Assembly: GCA_000432835.1 (NCBI GenBank)
Contig: FR890367.1
Span: 1 to 64,000 of the forward strand
Origin: Clostridium sp. CAG:417
GTDB taxonomy: Bacteria > Bacillota_I > Bacilli_A > RF39 > UBA660
Direction: 5' to 3'
Length of the DNA stretch: 64,000 nt
Positions 1 to 6,625 of this stretch are shown piece after piece. Position 1 is the stretch's first letter. Each line of letters starts with the position of its first letter. The translations under genes were made by a program, and so were the position numbers. Below the pieces are notes generated by a model. The model worked only from the letters and a program-made list of their open reading frames with translations. It was not told where the DNA came from and made no database searches.

Positions 1-394
1 TTACATAATAAAATCTTTCCGTTGCAGGGTCATAATTACCATCACCATTAACGTCACAATCAAAGGCATCTCCACTAGTTAATACTCCAGTGTTACCAAG
101 TTGACCATAAGTAATTGATGTACCACCAGCAGTACAATATCCTGTTGTGCTAGAACTAGTACAAGTTTCAGAATGAAGAGTTCTTGCTCTTTTACAAATT
201 TTAGAACTTATTTTAATATCTTGTTCTTCAATATGGCTATTTAAGTCTTTTTCGACACTATATACTAAGTCATCTGTAGTTTTTTTGGAAAATACCATTG
301 TACTTAGTAACATGCCCATTATAAGTACCGCAATTATTAAAACAGCATAAATTACAGTTGATATGGCAAAGCCTTTATTATTTAATTTCTTCAA
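1..394 (-). CDS. Type IV pilin-like (pseudopilin) protein, C-terminus cut off by window edge
   Basis: Open frame running off the left edge, with at least 131 codons visible and no stop. The start is a TTG at 394-392 preceded by an AGGTGG ribosome site; no ATG is available before the hydrophobic segment. The N-terminus is a short basic leader (LKKLNNKG) followed by FAISTVIYAV and about 20 hydrophobic residues, the layout of a class III prepilin signal cleaved between Gly and Phe. The Glu usual at position 5 of mature pilins is replaced by Thr. The rest is polar with paired Cys residues (near SKICKRAR, ETCTSS, YCTAGG, FDCDVN), suggesting a disulfide-bonded extracellular domain. It follows rsmD by 38 bases. 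Probably a minor pilin or pseudopilin; no assembly genes are in the window. Confidence 0.6.
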   Translation of the reverse strand, partial: MKKLNNKGFAISTVIYAVLIIAVLIMGMLLSTMVFSKKTTDDLVYSVEKDLNSHIEEQDIKISSKICKRARTLHSETCTSSSTTGYCTAGGTSITYGQLGNTGVLTSGDAFDCDVNGDGNYDPATERFYYV

Positions 395-432
395 CTATAC
401 CACCTACCTTATCATATAGTAATAGTATAGCA

Positions 433-972
433 CTAGTTTTTTAAAATAACTACTATTTTTTGTCCATACTTACGGGTTTTTACTTCTTGGTAATTTTTAT
501 AACCACTTAACTTTTCTTTAGCATCACTTTCACAAATTAAAAGTCCATTTTTATTTAAAAGATTATATTTATCAATTAATTCTATACTCTTTTTAATGTA
601 GTCTGTTTGATATGGTGGGTCAAGAAAGATGATATCAAATGTTATATTGTTTTGATAGAAGTAGTTTAAGGCTTTTTGGTAATCTAGATTGATAACTTTG
701 GCTTGTTCGTGCACTTTACTTAGATTTTCCTTAATAGTTGTAATGGCAGTTTGATTATGGTCTACAAAAACTACCTGTTTAGCTTGCATACTTAGGGCTT
801 CTATTCCTAAATTACCACTACCAGCAAATAAATCTAAACAACTTTTATTATAAATATCGTTTTGTATCATAGCAAAAAGAGATTCTTTTACTCTATCCAT
901 TGTTGGTCTGGTTCCGTTTATATCAAAACCTTTTAAAATTGTTCCTTTGTGTTTTCCTTGTATAACTTTCAT
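433..972 (-). CDS. rsmD: 16S rRNA (guanine966-N2)-methyltransferase RsmD
   Basis: 179 residues, normal for RsmD (YlbH in Bacillus). It uses S-adenosylmethionine to methylate G966 of 16S rRNA in the 30S subunit. The N-terminus has the family signature of binding to modified rRNA (KVIQGKHKGTIL, then TRPTMDRVKESLF). Motif I is LDLFAGSGNLGIEAL around residues 46-60, and the catalytic DPPY motif (FLDPPYQTDY) lies near residue 118. The ATG start sits 2 bases after the ylbF-like stop, with AGAGGA upstream, so the two are co-translated. The gene order ylbD, ylbE, ylbF, rsmD matches Bacillus, except that ylbG and coaD are not adjacent here. Confidence 0.93.
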   Translation of the reverse strand: MKVIQGKHKGTILKGFDINGTRPTMDRVKESLFAMIQNDIYNKSCLDLFAGSGNLGIEALSMQAKQVVFVDHNQTAITTIKENLSKVHEQAKVINLDYQKALNYFYQNNITFDIIFLDPPYQTDYIKKSIELIDKYNLLNKNGLLICESDAKEKLSGYKNYQEVKTRKYGQKIVVILKN

Positions 973-974
973 TA

Positions 975-1220
975 CTATTTTTCCTCTTTGACTATTTCTT
1001 TTAATAAATTATTAATACTTAGAATCATGTAATTAACTTTGTTTTCTAACTTTTTATATTCTCTAATTTCTACTATATTATTAAGTTCTTCTTTATTATT
1101 AATTGCTGCCATTATTTCCTCGTTGTTTTTTATTTTTTCTTGGATATCTTTAATAGCGATTATATTTTCTTCTTTATCAAGAAAATCTTCTAAATCCTTA
1201 ATTTTATTATATAGTTCCAT
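975..1220 (-). CDS. ylbF: Small YlbF/YmcA-like helical protein
   Basis: 81 residues, strongly charged and predicted to be almost wholly helical. The C-terminal half (EYKKLENKVNYMILSIN) resembles the end of the YlbF/YmcA family, whose Bacillus members act with YaaT in RNase Y-dependent mRNA maturation and competence or sporulation control. The protein is clearly shorter than the roughly 145-residue Bacillus proteins, so part of the family fold may be missing. The assignment leans on position: directly upstream of rsmD and downstream of ylbE- and ylbD-like genes, as in Bacillus. AAGGAG precedes the ATG and lies immediately after the T-run of a hairpin terminator, so expression may be set by read-through of that hairpin. 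Confidence 0.6.
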   Translation of the reverse strand: MELYNKIKDLEDFLDKEENIIAIKDIQEKIKNNEEIMAAINNKEELNNIVEIREYKKLENKVNYMILSINNLLKEIVKEEK

Positions 1221-1236
1221 TTTTTCTCCTTAAAAA

Positions 1237-1320
1237 GAAAAACACTCTCTAAGTTGATGAGTGTTTTAGAAGGCGATACGCACAAACAAATATCGACCTA
1301 GAACTCATTACAAGTTCCAT
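1237..1320 (-). ncRNA. Structured leader or small RNA upstream of ylbF-rsmD (possible attenuator)
   Basis: On the minus strand a promoter (see 1325-1353) is followed by about 84 nt of structured RNA ending in a hairpin with a U-run. Hairpin 1 pairs 1301-1305 with 1313-1317 (GAACT/AGTTC). Hairpin 2 pairs 1291-1298 with 1272-1278 (CGATA/TATCG extended by GG/CC). The terminator pairs 1259-1267 with 1239-1247. The 3' arm of hairpin 1 contains AUGAGU (1308-1303), which is perfectly complementary to ACUCAU (1262-1257) in and beside the terminator 5' arm, so an antiterminator pairing is possible. The ylbF start lies just beyond the U-run. A Bacillus leader family named after ylbH is known near this locus, but I cannot confirm a match to its consensus. 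Confidence 0.55.
1239..1267 (-). terminator. Intrinsic terminator between ylbE and ylbF
   Basis: Nine-base-pair stem AAAACACTC/GAGTGTTTT with an 11-nt loop, followed on the minus strand by TTTTTC. It lies only about 20 nt before the ylbF start codon, which is unusual for a simple end-of-operon terminator and fits attenuation. Confidence 0.7.
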
Positions 1321-1324
1321 CATT

Positions 1325-1353
1325 ATAGTATCAAAGATTGTCGAATAATGCAA
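1325..1353 (-). promoter_or_regulatory. SigA-type promoter for the ylbF-rsmD leader RNA
   Basis: Minus strand: -35 TTGCAT at 1353-1348, a 17-base spacer, and -10 TACTAT at 1330-1325 (an overlapping TATAAT lies 2 bases further on). The predicted start is near 1318. The promoter lies just after the ylbE stop codon. Confidence 0.6.
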
Positions 1354-1356
1354 GTC

Positions 1357-1578
1357 TTATTTTAAAATTTTTAAAAATTCTGATACCATTGAAATAGAAT
1401 TATACATTTTTTCTATTTTATCTTCTGGCGTTAATTTATATTTTTTCTTCATTTCCTCTTCCATGGCCTTTAAATATATGGGATTGCGATTTAGATAATT
1501 ATACCAATAAGAATTTTCTTTTAAATATCTTTTTAAATTAGGATTTTGTTCAATAGCGATTTTGATATCTATTTGCAT
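1357..1578 (-). CDS. ylbE: YlbE-like protein
   Basis: 73 residues. The core ENSYWYNYLNRNP followed by a run of acidic and aliphatic residues is the signature of the YlbE-like family (Pfam YlbE-like), a small soluble Firmicutes protein with no proven biochemical role. Length is normal (about 75-80 in Bacillus). It begins 5 bases after the ylbD-like stop with AGGAC upstream, so the two are one operon. The sequence predicts two amphipathic helices and no membrane segment or signal peptide. Position beside ylbD and ylbF strongly supports the assignment; function remains unknown. Confidence 0.75.
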   Translation of the reverse strand: MQIDIKIAIEQNPNLKRYLKENSYWYNYLNRNPIYLKAMEEEMKKKYKLTPEDKIEKMYNSISMVSEFLKILK

Positions 1579-1583
1579 ATTAT

Positions 1584-1937
1584 TTAGTCCTCAAAGTATT
1601 TATACATTGGTCTTGGCTCATATGTTGACTTTGGAATGTCTTTAACTTTACCTATTCCTATATCTTGTAAAAGTGAGATAGCTTTTTGCATATTTTGTAT
1701 TCCGTTTTGAACTGTTTCTAAATCAACACCTTTGATGGTTGCGACAATATCATTAAGGGTGGTTTCTTTACTTATTTCTTTAGATGGGCTTTGTAAATAG
1801 GTATTCCACACACTACTATTGGTACCATAAATATCATATAATTCATATAATTTTTGCCATGATATTTTATTATTTACTACTTGAGTTGCAAGTTCTGGGT
1901 GGAGTCTTGCAAAATCTTTAAAGCTTTCTTTTGACAT
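1584..1937 (-). CDS. ylbD: YlbD-like protein (putative coat-protein family)
   Basis: 117 residues. The N-terminus FKDFARLHPELATQV followed by ISWQKLYELYDIYG matches the YlbD family: a K/R-x-HP-x-L stretch, then W-Q-x-L-Y-E, then an acidic or aromatic segment ending in W. The Bacillus member is called a putative coat protein, but that label rests on weak evidence. No signal peptide or membrane helix is seen. The C-terminal half contains a predicted helical hairpin (LNDIVATIKGVDLETVQNGI). It is first of the ylbD-ylbE pair and is preceded by AGGTGATGATAT. In an organism with other sporulation-associated genes (sirA-like, spoVB-like) the conserved block may be ancestral rather than evidence of spores. 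Confidence 0.75.
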   Translation of the reverse strand: MSKESFKDFARLHPELATQVVNNKISWQKLYELYDIYGTNSSVWNTYLQSPSKEISKETTLNDIVATIKGVDLETVQNGIQNMQKAISLLQDIGIGKVKDIPKSTYEPRPMYKYFED

Positions 1938-1970
1938 ATATCATCACCTATATAATTTTATGTTTTTGAA

Positions 1971-1997
1971 AGAAAAAAAGAACTTGCGTTCTTTAAT
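1971..1997 (-). terminator. Terminator after parC
   Basis: Minus strand stem AAAGAAC-GCAA-GTTCTTT followed by a run of T. The parC stop codon (1995-1993) lies in the 5' arm of the stem. Confidence 0.8.
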
Positions 1998-4527
1998 TTA
2001 GAAAATCATCTATTGTTAATAGGCGGTCATCTATTTCTTGTAAGTTTATTCTATCTTTTTTTGGAACTGGTGTTTCTTTATCATTATCAACTGAATTAAG
2101 GTTTTCTTTTTTTATTAAATCTGTATATATGAATACATCATCAATATTATTTTTAATTATTTCTTTACCAGTTGAGTATCTATCACTAATAGGTAATTCT
2201 GTTACTTTTATTTCAGTAATATTACTTCCTTTTAGGCCTAGATGAGCCTTGGAGTCTGTTATAAATGACCTAATTACTTTGTATGGATTAGTTTTTATTT
2301 CTCTTATAACTAATAAGCCTTTTCTAGTTCTAGTTGATAATTCGAACTCACTTAGACGAATTCTTTTACCAGTGTTGTGATCTGTTAAAACAATTAGGAA
2401 TTCATCTTGTTCATTAGAGAAGTTAGATACAGAAACCACTTCATCATCTTTTAAGGTGATGGCTTTAACACCAGCTGCTTTAACACCTGATACAGGTATT
2501 TCTGATGTTAAGAATGAAAGTCCAAAACCATTTTTTGTAGTAATAAAGACTCTTTCTTTTTCTTCTAACATAACGGCTATTAATTTATCATTATCTTTTA
2601 GTTTCATACAACTGGTTGGCTTACTCCATCTGCTTAAGTGGAAATCCTTTATTGCTGTACGTTTAATCATACCATCTTTACTTGCTAAAATGATGTTTTG
2701 ATCTTGCTCGAAATTATATATTGGTATAGCTTTTATAATTTCTTCATTTTCACCTGTTGGAATAATATTGCTAATATGTTTACCCATATCTTTCCATTTC
2801 ATATCATATATAGCGTAAACTGGGATATGTAAGTAGTTACCAAATGATGTAAAGACTAAAAGTGTATCTAAAGTATTCATTTCAAACTGACCAATGATAT
2901 AATCGTTTTCTTTTAATGTTGGATCATCGTTTGTTGCAGAATAACTTCTATAACTTGTACGTTTAATATAGCCATCTTTAGTAATCATGACAATGACGTC
3001 TTCTTTTGGTATCATTTCAGTTTGGTCTATTTTTATTTCTGTAATATTTTCCTTGATTGTAGTAAGACGTGGAGTAACAAATTCTTTTTTTACTTGAGAA
3101 AGTTCTTTTTTCATGACATATTTTAGGGCTTTTTCGTCTTCTAATATAGCACTAAGTCCTTTGATTAATTTATCTAATTTTTCTTTTTCTTCTTCAAGCG
3201 CTACTACATCTGTGTTTGTTAATCTGTATAATTGTAAAACAACAATAGCTTCAGCTTGCTCATAAGTAAATTCAAATTCGTTTACTAAATTATCCTTAGC
3301 GTCACTTTTATTTTTTGAATTTCTAATTACTTTTATTACTTCATCTAAAATAGATAAACATTTAATAAGCCCGTCAACGATGTGAAGTCTTTTTTGAGCA
3401 GTTTCCAAATCAAATTGTGTACGTCTTTTTACAACTTCTTTTTGATGCTTTACAAAGGCTTCTAACATGCCTTTTAACCCTAAAAGTTTTGGTCTTCTAT
3501 TGACAATAGTGACCATGTTAAAACTGTAACTTGATTGCAAGTCAGTATTTTTTAAGAGATAGTTTAAAATTAATTCTTGATTAGCATCTTTCTTTAAGTC
3601 TATTGCGATACGAATATCTTTTTCACTTTCATCACGTACTTCTACTATACCATCTATTTTTTTATCTAGACGAATATCATCTATTTTCTTTACTAGTTGA
3701 GCCTTATTAACTTCATATGGTATTTCAGTTACAATTAATGATGTTTTACCACCATTTGTTTCAAATTCTGTTTTACTGGTAACTATAATTTTTCCTTTTC
3801 CCTTAGTGTAGGCGTCTCTAATTCCGTTTATACCTTCTACTATAGCTCCTGTTGGGAAGTCTGGCCCTTTAACGTATTGCATTAATTCGTCTAGGCTAGC
3901 ATCTTCATGATCGATTAAGTATATTGTTGCATCAATTACCTCTCCTAAATTGTGAGGTGGAATATTGGTAGCATATCCTGCTGATATTCCGGTAGCACCA
4001 TTTACAAGTAGAGCTGGGAATCTAGTTGGAAGGACAGTTGGTTCAACAGTTGAATCGTCGAAGTTTGGTGAGAATTCAACTGTATTTTTATCTATATCTC
4101 TAATCATTTCATTACTGATTTTAGATAGTCTTGCTTCTGTATAACGGTAGGCAGCTGGACTATCACCATCAATAGAACCATTATTACCATGCATATCAAT
4201 ATATGGAAGGCGTATTTTCCAATCTTGACTCATTCTAACCATAGCATCATATATTGATGAATCTCCATGGGGATGATAATTACCTATAACATCTCCTACT
4301 GTTTTAGCACTTTTTCTGTATGGTTTATCAAAAGTATTATGTTCTTTATACATTGAATATAAAATTCTTCTTTGAACTGGTTTTAGACCATCTCTAGCAT
4401 CTGGAATAGCACGGTCTTGAATTATATATTTTGAATAACTACCGAAACGTTCCCCCATGATATCTTCAAGGGTATAGTCATATATTTTTTCAATTATTTC
4501 TTTTGTTTCATCTTTTTTCTTTACCAT
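1993..4527 (-). CDS. parC: DNA topoisomerase IV subunit A (ParC)
   Basis: 844 residues. Breakage-reunion subunit of topoisomerase IV, which decatenates daughter chromosomes together with ParE. The active-site tyrosine is Tyr129 in AAYRYTEARLSKI. The quinolone-resistance region reads HPHGDSSIYDA, with Ser90 and Asp94 at the usual resistance positions, so it looks wild-type and susceptible. The N-terminal winged-helix segment (RDGLKPVQRRIL) is followed by a coiled coil around residues 370-480 and a C-terminal beta-pinwheel region with repeated blades (for example KDGYIKRTS, KDGMIKRTA). KSAKTVGDVIGNYHPHG and GNNGSIDGDSPAA are the ParC versions of motifs that differ in GyrA, and parE directly precedes it (15-base gap, AAGGAGGG ribosome site). 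No complete GyrA box was noticed in the tail. Confidence 0.95.
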   Translation of the reverse strand: MVKKKDETKEIIEKIYDYTLEDIMGERFGSYSKYIIQDRAIPDARDGLKPVQRRILYSMYKEHNTFDKPYRKSAKTVGDVIGNYHPHGDSSIYDAMVRMSQDWKIRLPYIDMHGNNGSIDGDSPAAYRYTEARLSKISNEMIRDIDKNTVEFSPNFDDSTVEPTVLPTRFPALLVNGATGISAGYATNIPPHNLGEVIDATIYLIDHEDASLDELMQYVKGPDFPTGAIVEGINGIRDAYTKGKGKIIVTSKTEFETNGGKTSLIVTEIPYEVNKAQLVKKIDDIRLDKKIDGIVEVRDESEKDIRIAIDLKKDANQELILNYLLKNTDLQSSYSFNMVTIVNRRPKLLGLKGMLEAFVKHQKEVVKRRTQFDLETAQKRLHIVDGLIKCLSILDEVIKVIRNSKNKSDAKDNLVNEFEFTYEQAEAIVVLQLYRLTNTDVVALEEEKEKLDKLIKGLSAILEDEKALKYVMKKELSQVKKEFVTPRLTTIKENITEIKIDQTEMIPKEDVIVMITKDGYIKRTSYRSYSATNDDPTLKENDYIIGQFEMNTLDTLLVFTSFGNYLHIPVYAIYDMKWKDMGKHISNIIPTGENEEIIKAIPIYNFEQDQNIILASKDGMIKRTAIKDFHLSRWSKPTSCMKLKDNDKLIAVMLEEKERVFITTKNGFGLSFLTSEIPVSGVKAAGVKAITLKDDEVVSVSNFSNEQDEFLIVLTDHNTGKRIRLSEFELSTRTRKGLLVIREIKTNPYKVIRSFITDSKAHLGLKGSNITEIKVTELPISDRYSTGKEIIKNNIDDVFIYTDLIKKENLNSVDNDKETPVPKKDRINLQEIDDRLLTIDDFLN

Positions 4528-4542
4528 AATAACTTACCCTCC

Positions 4543-6450
4543 TTAAATTTTATAGTCGTCTTCTAGTGAAAATTCGACATTTTCTTCAATCCATTCCTTA
4601 CGTGGCGCAACTTCATCACCCATTAAAACGCTAACTCTTTTTTCGGCTAGTTGAGCATCTTCTATGTTAACTCTGATTAAAGTTCTAGTGCCTGGTTGCA
4701 TTGTTGTTTCACATAATTGATCGGCGTTCATTTCACCTAATCCTTTGTATCGTTGAACCTCACATTTTTTACCTTTAGTCATTGCTTGCATTTCTTCGAT
4801 ATTGTAAGCGTATTTTACTTCTTTACCCTTACCAAAGTCTATTTTAAATAATGGTGGAAGGGCCACAAATAATCTACCATCTTCAATTAATGGTTTCATA
4901 TAACGATAGAAGAATGTTAATAATAAACATTGAATGTGACCTCCATCCTCGTCGGCATCGCTCATGATAATTACTTTAGAATATTCACAGTCTTTAATAT
5001 CAAAGTTAGAACCATATCCAGCACCTATGGTATAGATCATAGTGTTTATTTCTTCATTTTTTAAGATTTCTTCTTCTCTTGTTTTCTCAGTATTTAAGAC
5101 TTTTCCTCGAAGTGGTAATATAGCTTGATATCTTCTGTCTCTTCCTTGCTTTGCTGAACCACCTGCTGAATCTCCTTCGACTAAAAATAATTCTTTTTTG
5201 GTCTTGTCTTTAGATTGAGCAGGAGTTAATTTTCCTGATAAAGCTCTTTCTTTAGGTGTACTTTTTTTACCTTTTCGAGCTTCTTCACGGGCTTTTCGTG
5301 CAGCTTCCCTTGCTATTTTACTACGAAGAGATTTATTAATTATATCTGTTGCAATTGCTTTATTTTCTTCTAAGAATACTTTTAATTGTTCTGTAACTAT
5401 TGCATCAACTGCAGTTCTAGCTTCAGGAGTTCCTAACTTTCCTTTGGTTTGACCTTCAAATTGTAAAAGGGATTCTGGTATTTTTAGAGAAATGACAGCT
5501 GTTAGCCCTTCTCTTACGTCTCCGCCTTCAAGAGCTTTATCTTTAGATTTTATAAAATTATTACTTTTGGCGTAGTCATTAAACACCCTTGTTAGAGCAG
5601 TTTTAAATCCAACTTCGTGAGAACCGCCATCTATTGTTTTAACATCGTTTACGAATGACACTATATCCTCACTATAAGTATCTGTATATTGCATAGCAAC
5701 ATCTACTTCGATATTATCTTTTGTTCCACCTAAATGAAGAACTTTGTGTAAAACATTTTTTCCTTTATTTAAATATTCTACAAATTCATCAATTCCACGC
5801 TCATAACAATATTTATTTTCTCTTCCGTCTTCTTCATCAATTACTTCAATTGTAATTCCTTTCATTAGGAAGGCACTTTCCTGCATTCTTTCACATACTG
5901 TGGTGAATGAAAAATTGGTAGATTGAAATATTTCATTATCTGGAAGAAAACGGACTGTTGTTCCTGTTCTGTTTGTAGTACCGATTTTTTTTAAAGGTAT
6001 AGTAACATGTCCTCCGTTTTCACAACGCATGTAATAAGTGCCTTTATCACGGTTAATTGTTACCTCTACCCATTTTGATAAGGCGTTAACAACGCTGGCA
6101 CCTACGCCGTGAAGTCCTCCTGATACTTTGTAACCGGAACTTTCAAATTTTCCACCGGCATGTAAGACAGTAAATATTACTTCAGGTGTTGGTTTTCCAG
6201 ATTGATGCATTCCAACCGGTAATCCTCTACCGTGATCTTCTACACTTACTGATTTATCAGAATGAAGAGTTATTTTTATATAATCACCGAAACCATTAAT
6301 AGCTTCATCTATAGAATTATCAACAATTTCCCATATTAGGTGATGAAGCCCACGTTTATCGGTAGAACCAATATACATACCTGGTCTTTTTCTAACAGCA
6401 TCTAGACCTTCTAGAATTTTTATCGAGTTATCATCATATTTTAATGCCAT
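4543..6450 (-). CDS. parE: DNA topoisomerase IV subunit B (ParE)
   Basis: 635 residues, typical for ParE/GyrB. ATPase subunit that drives strand passage with ParC. The GHKL ATP-binding site shows EIVDNSIDEA (around residue 42), DHGRGLPVG, and GLHGVGASVVNALS. The transducer domain follows (QTKGKLGTPEAR). The Toprim metal-binding motifs are EGDSAGGSAKQGRDR with the PLRGKVLN sequence, and the DADEDGGH acidic cluster. The C-terminus carries the conserved QRYKGLGEMNADQL and PGTRTLIRV segments. It starts with ATG after AAGGATG and is the first gene of a parE-parC operon with its own promoter. Confidence 0.95.
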   Translation of the reverse strand: MALKYDDNSIKILEGLDAVRKRPGMYIGSTDKRGLHHLIWEIVDNSIDEAINGFGDYIKITLHSDKSVSVEDHGRGLPVGMHQSGKPTPEVIFTVLHAGGKFESSGYKVSGGLHGVGASVVNALSKWVEVTINRDKGTYYMRCENGGHVTIPLKKIGTTNRTGTTVRFLPDNEIFQSTNFSFTTVCERMQESAFLMKGITIEVIDEEDGRENKYCYERGIDEFVEYLNKGKNVLHKVLHLGGTKDNIEVDVAMQYTDTYSEDIVSFVNDVKTIDGGSHEVGFKTALTRVFNDYAKSNNFIKSKDKALEGGDVREGLTAVISLKIPESLLQFEGQTKGKLGTPEARTAVDAIVTEQLKVFLEENKAIATDIINKSLRSKIAREAARKAREEARKGKKSTPKERALSGKLTPAQSKDKTKKELFLVEGDSAGGSAKQGRDRRYQAILPLRGKVLNTEKTREEEILKNEEINTMIYTIGAGYGSNFDIKDCEYSKVIIMSDADEDGGHIQCLLLTFFYRYMKPLIEDGRLFVALPPLFKIDFGKGKEVKYAYNIEEMQAMTKGKKCEVQRYKGLGEMNADQLCETTMQPGTRTLIRVNIEDAQLAEKRVSVLMGDEVAPRKEWIEENVEFSLEDDYKI

Positions 6451-6472
6451 TTCTACACATCCTTACTATCTT

Positions 6473-6501
6473 ATTATACTGAAAAAGTAAATTAAAAGTA
6501 A
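6473..6501 (-). promoter_or_regulatory. Promoter of parE-parC
   Basis: Minus strand: -10 TATAAT at 6478-6473, 17-base spacer, -35 TTACTT at 6501-6496. The -10 lies about 23 bases before the parE ATG. Confidence 0.5.
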
Positions 6502-6581
6502 TTATCTTTACAATTATTTACATATTTTTATTTCACTTTTACTATTTTATCATAAAAAAATTAGATTGACAAAATTAATTT

Positions 6582-6611
6582 TTGAAAAATAAAGAAAGCA
6601 TCTTCCTTTAT
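6582..6611 (-). terminator. Terminator after the giant pseudopilin gene
   Basis: Minus strand: a 10-bp stem reading ATAAAGGAAG, loop ATG, then CTTTCTTTAT, followed by TTTTTC. It closes the 9343-6626 gene before the parE promoter. Confidence 0.75.
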
Positions 6612-6625
6612 TACATGATACTTTC

